Shown piece after piece: positions 44,765-55,251 of a DNA stretch of 64,000 bases (position 1 is its first letter; each line of letters starts with the position of its first letter). The notes under the pieces are model-generated. The model was given only the letters and a program-made list of their open reading frames with translations, was not told the origin of the DNA and ran no database searches. The stretch is from NCBI RefSeq assembly GCF_043290135.1, contig NC_134707.1:75078508-75142507 (forward strand), in the 5' to 3' direction. Source of the stretch: Rhipicephalus microplus. Taxonomy: Eukaryota; Arthropoda; Arachnida; Ixodida; Ixodidae. The translations under genes and the position numbers were made by a program.

Positions 44765-46990
44765 ACAGTGAAGCTTCGGGAGGGAAAGCTGCATCTTTCG
44801 AGCTGCGTCAAACTCCTCCGGACCGCCCATCGAATGTTTTATTGGTGTATGTTGAAGGTATACAGACAAAGGCACTGGTGGACACAGGCGCATCACTTTC
44901 CGTAATTTGTGCAGACGTTTGTGCCCGCTTGAAAAAAGTTAGGACGCCCTACGATGGTCCTCCCCTTCGTTGCGCAGATGGAGTTCCGATTCAGCCTTCA
45001 AGTGTTTGCACAGTCCGCGTTTTCATAGATGGCATCCTCCACCACATTCAGTTTCTTGTACTTCCTTTGTGCGCTCACACAGTAATTTTAGGATGGGACT
45101 TCTTTTCTTCGGCATCAGCTTTCATATCGTCTCGTCAGTGAGTCATTCAAATGTCAGCTACTGAGAGTTCATCGGATGTCGATCCATACAGCTTCCGTTT
45201 CGTTGCTGCCACTGATTGTTTCATTTCGCCAGGAGATGAACAACTTCCAACGATCGCTTCGGATACTATAAATAATGGTGACGTGTTCATAGCTCCATCA
45301 GTTCGCTCCAAACCTGCAGGGCTTACCATAGCACCCGGCCTTGTGCGGTTTAACGACGGTAAAGCATTGGTCACCGCCTTGAATCCAACTTCTTCGCCAG
45401 TGATGCTGCCCCAGGGCACTGCTGTGAGCTGCTTCGCTGACAGTGAGCCCTTTTCGCTGGTTCCCCTTCACGCAGAATCACCGCCTTTGTCTGCTACTAC
45501 TGATATCAAGGCTACCACTGTTACCTTAAATGACACCATAAGTCCTCACCTCACTGCCGAGCAAAAGAGAGACCTCCTAGACCTTCTCCAAAAGCACAGC
45601 CTTTCGTTTGATGTACATTGCAAAGTTCTGGGCCGCACCTCCATTGCAGAGCACAGCATCGAAACCGAAGGCAGCTCCATTGTACGCCGCCACCCATACC
45701 GTCTCTCTTTGGCAGAACGGCAAATCATTGAGAAAAACGTCGCCGACATGCTCAAACGGGATATTATTCGACCTTCATCCAGCTCCTGGTCGTCTCCTGT
45801 GGTGTTGGTCCGGAAAAAGGATGGCTCTGTCCGCTATTCTGTTGATTACATAGCGCTCAATAAGATCACGAAAAAGACGTATATCCGTTGCCACGCATAG
45901 ATGATGATCTGGACTCCCTACAAGGCGCAGAATATTTCTCCAGCCTCGACCTCTGATGCGGGCATTGGCAAACACCTATGCGCGAAGCAGACGAGGAGAA
46001 AACAGCGTTTGCGACGCCTGACGGGCTTTAGGAATTTAACGTCATGCCCTTTGGCTTATGCAACGCTCCAGCAACATTCGAGCGCATGATAGATACTGTC
46101 TTACGTGGTCTCAATTGGAAAACCTCTTTATGTTATTTAGACGACATCGTCATTTATTATTCTACTTTTTCTCAGCACCTTAAGCGTTTAGACGAAATTC
46201 TAACGTGCATTTCGAGCGCTGGCCTACAGCTCAATACAAAAAAGTGCCAGTTCGTCAGCACAAGCATTAAAGTATTGGGTCACCTTGTGAGCAAAGACAG
46301 CGTTCGACCCGACGCCGACAAGGTTGCTGCCGTAATTATTTTCCACGTCCGCACAATCAAAAACGATTGCGAAGTTTCATGGGCCTGGCGTCTTACTTGC
46401 GCCGCTTCATCCGTCACATTGCTGCCATTGCGGGGCCGTTACACAAGCTTCTGACGTCAGTGACGGATTTCACGTGGACTGACGAGTGCGAGTGTGCTTT
46501 CCAAACCTTTAAGCGTGCTTTGACATCAGACCTCGTCCTCCGTCACTTCGGTGAGAGTGCACCCACTTTACCTGCACACAGATGCCAGCAGCCACGGAAT
46601 CGGTGCTGTCCTCCTCCAGCGCGGCGACACTTCACGTGAGAGAGTAGTTGCGTATGCCAGCCACGCACTAACACCTGCAGAGCAGAACTACTCGATAACA
46701 GAGCAGGAATGTCTCGCTGTCGTTTGGGCCATTCAGAAATTTCGACCTTATCTGTATGGACGCCACTTCACTGTGGACCGACCACCATACACTACGCTGG
46801 TAGTCCTCGCTGAAGAATTTGTCTGGGCGCATTGGTCACTGGATACTGCGTTTGCAAGAGTACACTTTTGACGTTGTGTACAGGTGCGGCAAACAGCATC
46901 AGGATGCTGACGCTCTCGCTGCCCTCTGCCACTTCTATCTCGAACCACGCATCCTGAATGCCCCTCAGGTGATCAAGCGGCTTCCTCTTC
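44764..46990 (+). pseudogene. Gypsy pol: protease, RT and RNase H, broken
   Basis: Protease motif VDTGAS at 44878-44895 and ILGWDF at about 45090. A TGA follows at 45139-45141. RT starts near 45640 with RHPYRLSLAERQIIE, then SSSWSSPVVLVRKKDGSVR. A 2-bp insertion near 45888 shifts frame. There are TGA and TAG stops near 45954 and 46029, then MPFGLCNAPATFERMI and the catalytic YLDD at 46134-46145. A frameshift lies near 46340 before FMGLASYLRRFI. RNase H has [12 protein letters not shown] and [14 protein letters not shown]. Its third acidic segment is degraded ([11 protein letters not shown] where a TDHH-type motif is expected), and QDADAL follows near 46905. No integrase HHCC or DDE motif. Confidence 0.85.
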
Positions 46991-47034
46991 ACTGACGTTA
47001 TCACTCTGGCAGTTGCTGGGTCGCTACCCAGGCA

Positions 47035-47430
47035 GCACGCCGCCGTTGGACCAATCTTGGACCAACATCGGCTAACATCGGCACCGACGTCGGGCCGACG
47101 TCGGAAGTGCAACTTCTTCCAATGTCGGGCCGACGTTCAAGCCAATGATGGGCCGACGTTTTGCCGATGTTTTAGCCAGTATGCAACCAACATTGGGCCG
47201 ACGAAGGCCCATCGTATTGCCGACAAAGCTGCCAATGTTCGGCCAACATTGGGCCATATTTCAGCCAATCACATGCCATTTTTACGCCGATGTTTGCTGC
47301 ACGACGAATATTGGCTACGGATGTACGACCGACATTGGACCAATCCAGGGCCACATTGCAGCCAATCAAATGCCGTTATTACACCGATGTTTCCTGCACG
47401 ACGAATATTGGCTACTGATTGGCTTGCCAT
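47035..47430. repeat. Palindromic GC-rich minisatellite (CCGACGTTGGGCC-type)
   Basis: About 390 bp of variants of ccaacattgggccgacgttgg. Recurring words are ccgacgt, gccgatgtt, attgggcc and cagccaat, spaced roughly 20-25 bp apart. Most words are near self-complementary, so both strands read alike, with long frames rich in Pro, Asn, Gly, Arg and Trp. It starts exactly where the Gypsy pol homology stops. Confidence 0.85.
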
Positions 47431-47880
47431 TATGTAACCATTACTAGTAGGGAATTTTTCTTACCGGAAGATTTAAACAATATGCCTCGATGACCCGCTC
47501 TTGTAGCTTTGCAGCCCTGTATACTTGGGGCAACAGAAAATTGAATGCTGAGAACTGAAAGCAGTTACTCGATCTATTTCATCTTTTATACCTCATTCCC
47601 TTTGCCAACACTAGAAGTGTAGTTTATTTTTTTACCAATTTAACTTTTGCAATAGCGAGTGCTTTATTTGGTACTGGTATTTGGTACAGCAGATCGAAAA
47701 AAGTCGTTAGGAAGTAAATGTTGAAAGCGTATGTCCCCCACTTGCAATCCCCCCATATGTCCCCCACATGGTAATCGAGAATATTCATAGTTTAGAGCAT
47801 TTTTTTGTAACTAAAACATGGTGATGGTGCTTCCGAATCAGCATAAGCTAGCCGAACAGTGCACCACCGACAGTCTGCAG
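47431..47880. other. Intergenic, downstream of the DUF4806 gene
   Basis: No gene recognised. 47885-47908 holds the polyadenylation signals of the minus-strand gene, so transcription probably ends in this stretch. Confidence 0.5.
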
Positions 47881-47884
47881 ACTA

Positions 47885-47908
47885 TTTATTCTTTGTTTTT
47901 TTTTTATT
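47885..47908 (-). terminator. Two polyadenylation signals of the DUF4806 gene
   Basis: AATAAA on the minus strand at 47903-47908 and 47885-47890, about 60-85 bp after the stop codon at 47969. Confidence 0.6.
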
Positions 47909-47968
47909 TGATACAACAAAAAATGTATACATTGAAAAATATATATACACAACTAAAAAAGCCCCGCT

Positions 47969-48231
47969 CTACTGCAGGTCAGGTTGCGTTGGGGGCACAG
48001 TGACAGTGGTGCTGTCAAGGCCCTGGCTGCTGTGGCTGGGCAGGAAGCCAGCTGCCGCGAGCAGCCGATAATCTGCACTCTGAGAGTGGGGATCATCAGG
48101 CTGCTCCACAACAAATGCTTCTCTGAAGCGCCGCTTCCTGCCCCCACAGCGATCACCAGACCCTGGCAGCCACCTCTTAATAAAGTTGAGGGCCTCCGCC
48201 TGGTCGCACCCTGCTTTTTGGCAGATGACAT
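47969..48231 (-). CDS. DUF4806-domain gene, last exon (exon C)
   Basis: The minus-strand acceptor tgtatgcag precedes 48231. The exon enters with two bases completing an Asp codon, then 87 codons including the TAG at 47969-47971. It encodes VICQKAGCDQAEALNFIKRW and DRCGGRKRRF, the C-terminal half of a DUF4806 domain (AEAL-IK-WL-DR pattern), and then a Ser/Thr/Pro-rich tail ending TVTVPPTQPDLQ. Two AATAAA signals follow. The domain's function is unknown; family members are common in arthropods and often lie near transposon-like genes. The frame is clean and phases fit the neighbours, so I regard it as a real gene. Confidence 0.8.
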
Positions 48232-48328
48232 CTGCATACAAGAACAGAAATACCATAGTACACATGAAGCACTGCAGTACAGAGAATACACAAGGGTACA
48301 CACACATAAAACAATGAACAAGTCTAAC

Positions 48329-48488
48329 CTGTCACTAATCTACAGAGCCTCAGGTTCACAAAGGCCCTTTTCTTTTTTCTGCCATGAAGGCTGTACAGCA
48401 CTTGCACGTCATGTGCCAATACAGCCTTCATGGCATTCACACCAATTTCTCGGAGGCCACGTCCCCCAATCTGCAGGAGGTGCTTGCG
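48329..48488 (-). CDS. DUF4806-domain gene, internal exon (exon B)
   Basis: 160 bp between the acceptor gcatttttttacag (just above 48488) and the donor gttaga (48323-48328). It enters in phase 0 and leaves in phase 1, matching exons A and C. It encodes RKHLLQIGGRGLREIGVNAM, then AVLAHDVQVLYSLHGRKKKR and AFVNLRLCRLVT. This is the core of DUF4806: the IGG turn, the helix with a VNAMK-type segment, the basic GRKKK-AF and the L-L-LV motif. The N-terminus of this domain comes from exon A, 3.06 kb upstream in transcription across an intron that holds two nested transposons. Confidence 0.82.
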
Positions 48489-49549
48489 CTGTAAAAAAAT
48501 GCAAGAAGCATAGATGGGGTAAACGCAACAGCACATCGAAATGTTTTCATGATAAAAATCTGCAAGAACAGGACACTGAAAACAACAACTTGAATTTTTG
48601 GGCACCACACCATTTCATTGTTTTTTTACGCTAACTTCAACTCACTTGACCTAAAATGGTTTCCACATCAGCCCTCTCACACTCAGTGTGAGAACCTTTC
48701 AGAGTCCTTCTCTGAATGCAGTTTCGCTGTTATGAAATCAAATACAACACTGTTATAACCCTTAATAAATATTGATTCTAGCTATGAAATAGTATAATAA
48801 CTTTGTACAGTGCTCAAATTCCAATACACGTTTCTTCGAGGTTACAATGTCTTTGCCTGAATGTTGACCAGGAGTAGCTTCTACAGGTGAAAAACGATAA
48901 AATATGTGGAATTCAAAAAGAAGCTTGGACATGTTTTTAATCAATGCATTGTAAGCAGAGCACAACAAGATAAATGAACATGATCAAGGCGTACTAAGAG
49001 GCAACCTTAGAGCGACCAAATCTTGGTCATAGATGAAACTGATAGAAAAATAAAGGTCGCACTAGATGGTCGCACCATTTGCTGTTTATATTTTTCTGTG
49101 ATAGCCAACAAAGAGGCATGTCGCTATAGAAATCTCATCACAATAAACAAAGGTGCATTTTTCTTCACACTGCGAAATTGGGTGCATGTTAGATTTTTAA
49201 AAAAGTAAGAAATCGGCTAACACAAGGCAGGGTGAACTGTAGCTCAATGTAGAGAGAGCCGCAGCGGACACGAAATAGGGTGATAAATGAACAAAATTAC
49301 TGAATGTCTGTTTTAAGCAGGCTACTCCTAGTCACTGCCCATCAAACACACGATGCCGCCTACATCGTCTGCTAGCTTAGGACAGTTCACTCGGACTTCA
49401 CAGACTATAGTAAATACAGTCGAATCTCATTAATTCCAACTCACTTAATTCGAACTGACGCTGTGGTCCTATCAAAGCTATACCGCGTTCCGAAAATGCT
49501 CTCAGCAGCCCGCCCCATCCTGCGGTGGCACTTCAGACACCTCATCGCT

Positions 49550-49890
49550 GTGCTTGAAGAAGAAAATGAAGAAAAGGAAAGAAAAGACTGCGGTGGAATG
49601 TTTGCCAAATGCCAATCTGCCACATTCCTGTGCCCCGCTTCGGCTTTTTCCGTCCCTGCCACGTAGAGACCCTTCTCCTCTTAACACTGCACATGAAGAG
49701 AAAGAGGGGAAAAAAAGCTGTCGCAGAGAGTTGGCTCTCTCATGCCGATCTGCAACGCGCCGGTGTCACGCTTCCCTGTTTTTCGTTCCTGCTATGTAGA
49801 GACTCTTCTCCTTTCAACACCGCGCATGAAGAGAGAAAAAAAAAAAAGCTGCCGCGGAGTGTTTCTCTCTCGAATGCCGATCTGCTTTTC
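49550..49890. repeat. 133-bp tandem repeat, about 2.5 units
   Basis: tgcc-atctgc occurs at 49610, 49743 and 49875, and tagagac-cttctcc at 49664 and 49797, giving spacings of 133, 132 and 133 bp. It lies inside the outer Tigger-like element. Confidence 0.85.
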
Positions 49891-50210
49891 TCCAGGTGGA
49901 GACGCTCCTCCATTCTCATCATGTGCTGGCCACGCTCCGGCTGCAGCGCAGATGGTAACAGTGGAAACACAGTTATCTTCGAAGAGTGTCAGCACTGGAC
50001 ATTGCCGCGCGCAACTTCTTTTGCCAGGAGAATACTGAAGCCGAAGTACAAATGCTTTGCAAACTGCACGCAAAACTTGTTGACTCGTTGCAAGGCCAAC
50101 GTGTACAGACATGTATTGACTATTTTAATTAATGACGGATGTCCTGTAATTTGTGAATAAAACTTCTCCATGCACATGCATCACTGCATGGTGAGCCCTC
50201 TGCTCGTTTA

Positions 50211-51350
50211 CCGTATTCACTCTATTCTACCGCACCCTCGATTGTAACGCGCGCCCGGTTTCCACGACAAAAAAAAAAAAAAAAAACAACTAAGACATAG
50301 GTTGCAATGCGCACCCTTTTTTCTCGTTGGCCCGCTTGATCACACCACTAGCGAAAACGACTCTTTTTGAGAGCGTCTTCCGTTTAAATATGAAGTACGG
50401 GGGAAGCTTATGCCTATCTGACGTGCAACAGAGCATTGCTGTCACTCTAGTTTTACCGTGGTCCGATGTCAGTACACAAACTTGCTTCGCCCCCTTCTCC
50501 TAGACGGTTGTGGTGCCAGGCATGTCGAAGTAAAGAGGCGTGTGATCGGGATTCCCGATTTGCCCAAGCAGGTAGCCGTTGTTGTGCCGCAAGTTTAGGA
50601 GGAACCTCTGAAGACTCTGAAGCTTTTCTTCGTACTCCTCCGGTAACTTCCGGCATATGCCCGTTCGCCTTTTCTCTTCACAAAGTTCGTTAGCCAGCAC
50701 CTGCTCGCTTTAAAATGGCTCTGCGTTAGCCCTTTTTCTAAGGCTAACTGTATAGCCTGCACTTGGAGCAGTTCTGTCGTCACGGGCCGCAGTGCCGCTC
50801 ACTGCTTAATCACATACTCGCCGAGCAGCTCTTCAATTTGTGGAAACCGACCCTGCTGTGGTCCACTGAAGCCTTTGCGTGAATCTTTGCTGTCGACAAT
50901 ATTCTGCTTTTGTTTCCGCCAGTCCCGCACGCACGTTTCGGGAACTCCGAATGACCGCGATGCGGCCCGATTTCTGTCCGTTCCGGCACACGCGACGACT
51001 TTTCTTTTAGAAGCAGCACTGTGGTGCACTCGTCGAGTTTTTGGAGTCGGCCCTACCATGCCATCGATGCTAATGTACTACAAGATGACGAACTCCTCAG
51101 CACACGTATGAAGTGCCGCGCATGGGAAACACATAGGCAGAAATGACCGACGCGCCATGCCGACGCACACATAGGCAGAAATGACCGACGCGCCATGCCG
51201 ACGCACGTAGGGGGCGGCCATTTTGTAAGCGGCGATGGCAATAGAAAGACCATATTCATTTTTTTTTTTCGTACTCGATTCTAACGCACATGCGATTTAT
51301 GAACCCTCTTAACTGGAAAAAAGGTGCGTGTTAGATTCAAGTAATTACGG
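50211..51350 (-). mobile_element. Inner Tigger/pogo-like element nested in the outer one
   Basis: Terminal repeats: the left strand reads ccgtattcactctattctac (50211 on), and the right end reverse complement reads ccgtaattacttgaatctaa (51350 down). TA lies on both sides (50209-50210 and 51351-51352). Length 1,140 bp; it carries a minus-strand transposase remnant. It interrupts the outer element and so inserted later. Confidence 0.85.
50275..51059 (-). pseudogene. pogo/Tigger-like transposase, truncated and mutated
   Basis: Minus-strand frame from 51059. First comes a CENPB-type helix-turn-helix (SKRKVVACAGTDRNRAASRS, then FGVPETCVRDWRKQK), then FSGPQQGRFPQIEELLGEYV. A TGA lies at 50799-50801, followed by TTELLQVQAIQLALEKGLTQ and GWLTNF-type second HTH sequence. 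A frameshift near 50650 precedes LLNLRHNNGYLLGQIGNPDH and TPLYFDMPGTTTV, which holds the first catalytic Asp of the DDE/D domain (NxDxTP). A TAG follows at 50500-50502, then KQVCVLTSDHGKTRVTAML and PPYFIFKRKT. The second and third acidic residues are deleted. It could have moved only with help from another copy. Confidence 0.8.
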
Positions 51351-51546
51351 TAACTTTCATTATTTTGAACTTCTTTTAATTTGAACAAATTTTCTGGCCT
51401 CTTTGAGTACGAATTATTCATATTCGACTGTAGTACAGTGGCTCATGAGATAACCTGACTAGTTTGTTTCCCGAAACACAGTATCTTAAAGCAGTACTAA
51501 ATTTCTGCATGTTACATAGGCATATTAAAAATCAAGAAATATACAC

Positions 51547-51773
51547 CAAAGCCGCAGCCACAGCTTTACTCTGCACAGCTGCCTCTGCTGCCTCCACTTC
51601 TCCAATTGTACCAGCAGGCAGCCGGGGAAGGTCAGAGGGGCGCTGTGCTGGCTGGGCGTGCTGAGGCACGGACAAGAGCCGTACCTTGTGCTTCAGCTGT
51701 CGCACCTCCTGCAGAACCTCTCTTTGTTGCTGCCGGATGCCAAGTTGGATCCGCAGGATCCGTAGCAATAGAG
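51547..51773 (-). CDS. DUF4806-domain gene, internal exon (exon A)
   Basis: 227 bp with the acceptor cttgtatgtttcag before 51773 and the donor gtgtat after 51547. It enters with two bases of a codon (phase 1) and ends on a complete codon, matching exon B. It encodes LLLRILRIQLGIRQQQREVL and QEVRQLKHKVRLL, a heptad-like coiled coil, then a Pro-rich spacer and LPAGTIGEVEAAEAAVQSKA, the LP-T-E-E entry into DUF4806. Without splicing the frame stops nine bases after the donor's first codon region, at 51532, which supports use of this donor. Confidence 0.78.
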
Positions 51774-53922
51774 CTGAAACATACAAGAGTACATACCATA
51801 TTTACTCGCACAATTTGCATTCTAACATAATTTGCTCACCAGTATAATTAGCCAGCCTGCTTTACTACAAGAAACTTTTTGCTCGCATACTTTGCCCTCC
51901 CCAACCAGCCCGAGCCACCTTGCCAGCACACACACAGACACATTTGACTTCATGATGCTCTGGTCAGGCAAATCTCTTGTCGAGCAGGCGAGTGCAGTCT
52001 TACACAAAATGGACTGAGTGCAAGGTCCCTTCTTCCATGAACTTTTATGCTTTCCCTAGAATATCGAACTTGAAAACTGAAACCTGTTTATGTGTAGTGC
52101 GAAATGCCTAAAGGTTTGCCTCCTATCTTCCCACCTCTTCCACGGCAAGAATGTATTCCCGAGACACAGCACAGATGTTGAACGCGTGCAAGGACCTGTC
52201 ACATCAACTAGATGAGGCAGGTTTTCGCACTCATTTTTTTTTTCCGGTTTCGCCATCTGGCCATTGCGTTTTTACCGTTCCTTATGATAGGCTACAATAA
52301 TTATATACGAGGCAGATTGCTGTTATAAAGCTTACCGAAGAAAACTGAAACCGTGCTACCGCTAAGCACATCAGCGTGGAGTTCTTCGACATGCAATATT
52401 CAGTATGGGAGCCAGCAGAAGAGTGCGTTGAATAAGACTTAGCATAGAAGCTTGGGTGTGTTGGTTAGATATCGGAGGGAACACAACGCAATAGAAGACT
52501 GGGACAAGGAATGGACACACACACACATGAAGGGCGACACACAGCACTGTGTTGGCATCGCGCTTCCTTGTCTGCATCTTACTTTACGTTGGGTTCCCGA
52601 CAATTATTGGAGAGTACTTATGTTCTCTGGTATAACCCTGTCGTGGGAACTGGTTTTTGTGAGCACTGTTCAAAAGAACTTCAAGAAAATGGGGTCATTT
52701 GAACAGGCTTAGCAAACAAATGACAATCCGCTTTGAGACAGCTGTGACAGCGCCTGCAACATATATTCCCAGTTGAGCTTTTAGGCCAGCGATTCCTACT
52801 AGCTTCGCACATGACCGGATTGACAAAAAAAGTACACATAATACGCGAGTATATACCGCATTTGACTCTGTAGCTTTGATGAACCAGGCAGATACACAAA
52901 TTTATCCAAAACTCCATTGATTCTGTTGCAAAATTATTCAACAAACAAATTGCGATGTTATCCATGTTACTATACGATTGTGGCACTTTACCATTGCAGC
53001 TTTCCAGGAGGCACACATAGTGCAGCGTTAGTTCACCACTCGCAGTTAATTGTATGCAGTAGGTTGCTCACAGCAACTGACTGCATGCAATGGTGAACAT
53101 CTTGCATGCTTGCACCGCTGTTTCAGCATGCTGGCTGCTTCCCATACGGCTATCAATTGATGTTCACAAAATTGGGAAGATGAAGAAAGACTACACAGTG
53201 CCCTCTGGCCACCCTATACTTCAAACCTCGAGCCAACAAACAAACAAAAGAAACAGAAGTATGCAAATGAATATTATTCCTAATGCAGCTGGAATGGAGT
53301 GTAGTTTTCACCAATTCTGTGTGTTAAGTCAATATGGAGTGAGTTAACTCCATAAAGTAGCTTTTCTCATAACAGTGTTCAATCTATTGTAACACAAGGA
53401 GTGACTTCATAGCATCTAGAAAGAAAAATAGAATCTTCAGTATTTGATAGAAATGTGAGGCTCTACCTTAAAACAACAATAATCTGGAAAAAGAACTCAT
53501 TACATTCGAAAAAAAAAAGGTAGCACAGTTGATCCCCTTTACAAGAGACACTGATGTAACAGACAAACGGGGATAAGAGGCACCAGTGTGCAGGCTGACA
53601 TTTGGCCCATCATGCATCAGGCACTCCGTAGATGCGCCTGTGCAGCCGGGAGCCCTGCAGTCAAGCATGCTGAGCAAGACTGTTGACCACTGTACAATGA
53701 CACATTGCCACAAAATTTCAAAACTTCATTTCACAGACTTCTGCAAAAGCTTCTTACGCTCTTGCATAATTTTTGCACAAGCTTCTCTCATTCTGGCCTG
53801 ATTTTCGTCAGAACATATAAGTGTTGGAAGTTGTATGTCCCAAAAACTTGCACAATACAAATAGCATGCATTAAAGTCTATCACTTAATACGTGCATAGT
53901 GTAACAATGAAAGGAAACTCAC
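51774..53922. other. DUF4806 gene intron between exons A and D
   Basis: No further exon recognised. 51805-51845 (accatatttactcgcacaatt) resembles the inner Tigger terminal repeat and may be a relic. 52500-52540 has a short (CA)n. Confidence 0.45.
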
Positions 53923-53977
53923 GCGTGGTTTGCTCCGAGCCTTCCCCGTGCGGTGCCTCCTTGAGCCTTGGAGAGCA
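53923..53977 (-). CDS. DUF4806-domain gene, probable upstream exon (exon D)
   Basis: 55 bp between the acceptor tttgctctagctgtacag and the strong donor gtgagt (53917-53922). Read to end in phase 1, as exon A requires, it is open for 18 codons (CSPRLKEAPHGEGSEQTTP, with the last codon completed by exon A). Low-complexity linker composition fits the region upstream of the coiled coil. It has no domain by itself, so the call rests on splice signals and phase. Confidence 0.5.
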
Positions 53978-54044
53978 CTGTACAGCTAGAGCAAAGTAGC
54001 ATCAATCCAGTGTTAATGGCAGGTTAACAAGACGACAAAACCAA

Positions 54045-54266
54045 CCCCCATATTCATAAACGCTCCCCGACTCGACTTTCACCCTTCACTTGACAGAGTT
54101 GAGCACTGTGCCGCTGCTCGTTTGAAAGCGACGCTGCGCTACTCGAGAATCACAGCAGGTTATTGCTGACATGCAGCAATTTTCTCTGCTTAGAGACGGC
54201 ACTCCCATCAGCCATCTCAAGTGAAGGTGAAGCGTTGAGTGGAGGGACGTTCTAGAATACGGGGGT
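54045..54266. repeat. MITE-like element with long imperfect terminal inverted repeats
   Basis: The left part (cccccatattcataaacgct, then ctttcacccttcacttga) pairs with the reverse complement of the right part (tcaagtgaaggtgaagcg, then gttctagaatacggggg) over about 50-55 bp with about a quarter mismatches. Element length is about 222 bp. The target duplication is unclear. Confidence 0.65.
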
Positions 54267-54983
54267 AAGATTGGTTGCAAGAACACTACAATAGACACAC
54301 TTAATTTTTACAGTTCATCTATATTGTACAGCTACACACATTCTGCATCCTTATAATGCAACATATACATACAGGCTTATAAAGTAAACACTGTAGGCTG
54401 CTCAAATAACACATACACAAAAAAATTACCCAAAAGTGGCCATGCGCAAAGTACTTTTATTTGAAACTCACAAAACTTTTGCGGTGATGGAGAATAAATA
54501 AGACAGGTTACGCTTGGAGGCACATGAGACCTTCGCAGCTTTCATAAAGTACAAAAAACGATATGGTATGTGTGTGTGTGTATGTACGCATGAAGCTTCA
54601 GCCTTTACATACGGTTTCTTGAAAGAATCGACTATGAATTTTATGGCACCTGTGTCCTTCAGCGCAATTGAAAGCCTGCTGATCAGTGTGTGCAATTGTG
54701 GAATAGTTACATGGAAAATGGCGTGAAACACCTAAAATCAAATTTTTCTAGCTAGGAAATATGCAGTTGTGTATACACAACACATGCTGCAAACAGTGGG
54801 AGGTGACCACAAGAGTGATTTGAGTGTAAGCGGCAGTATTCCGCATTCATGCACCCCGCCATTTTCAACTGTTGCCCAAAAGCAGCACCACTTCAGCGTG
54901 CTACTTTTTTTTTTACATCATAAACAGCACGGAATACAGCGAGGATGAAAACAACATATGCAATTAAATTTTGAGCACTATTT
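54267..54983. other. Intergenic or intronic, nothing recognised
   Basis: Contains a short (GT)n at about 54570 and no recognised gene. Confidence 0.45.
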
Positions 54984-54996
54984 ATGGTGCGCATGA

Positions 54997-55238
54997 TTGA
55001 TTGATTGATATGTGGGGTTTAAAGTCCCAAAACCACTATATGATTATGATAGACGCCGTAGTGGAGGGCTCCGGAAATTTAGACCACCTGGGGTTCTTTA
55101 ACGTGCACCTAAATCTGAGCACACGGGCCTACAACATTCCCGCCTCCATCGGAAATGCAGCCGCCGCAGCCGGGATTCGAACCCGCGCCCTGCGGGTCAG
55201 CAGCCGAGTACCTTAGCCACTAGACCACCGCGGCAAGG
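54997..55238 (-). mobile_element. Ruka SINE, best-preserved promoter, with duplication
   Basis: Minus-strand copy. The B box is gggttcgaatccc (reverse complement at 55174-55186) and the A-box region tggtctagtggctaagg ends at 55236. The body matches the consensus of the others. The flanks atggtgcgcatga (54984-54996) and atggtgcgcacga (55239-55251) differ at one position. Poly-A (55251-55267) follows on the plus strand, outside the duplication. Confidence 0.96.
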
Positions 55239-55251
55239 ATGGTGCGCACGA

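Larger units (their letters stand above)
43200..47030 (+). mobile_element. Gypsy-like LTR retrotransposon, lacking integrase and 3' LTR
   Basis: Order: LTR end, primer-binding-site-like segment, gag (43448-44764), then pol with protease, RT and RNase H to about 46990. Then sequence changes abruptly to a GC-rich minisatellite. Integrase, any envelope frame and the 3' LTR are absent. Pol is in the -1 frame relative to gag, which would fit ribosomal frameshifting in an intact relative (inference). Confidence 0.88.
49417..51430. mobile_element. Outer Tigger/pogo-like element, non-autonomous, in the DUF4806 intron
   Basis: The left end cagtcgaatctcattaattc (49417) and the right end, whose reverse complement reads cagtcgaatatgaataattc (51430), form inverted terminal repeats. 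Both are bordered by TA (49415-49416 and 51431-51432), the target duplication of Tigger elements. It is about 0.87 kb once the inner element is removed. It carries three 133-bp repeats (49560-49890) and near 50050-50160 a plus-strand KLHAKLVDSLQGQR-VQTCIDYF remnant like a transposase C-terminus. Confidence 0.82.

Noticed and set aside
47057..47447. Overlapping frames on both strands rich in Pro, Asn, Gly and Arg
   Set aside because: Artefact of the palindromic minisatellite. Both strands read alike and no start or neighbouring signals support translation.
52370..52720. Penelope-type element suspected from CEHCSKELQENGVI and nearby Cys-rich pieces
   Set aside because: No GIY-YIG or RT motif could be found in any frame, and the fragments are too short to support it.
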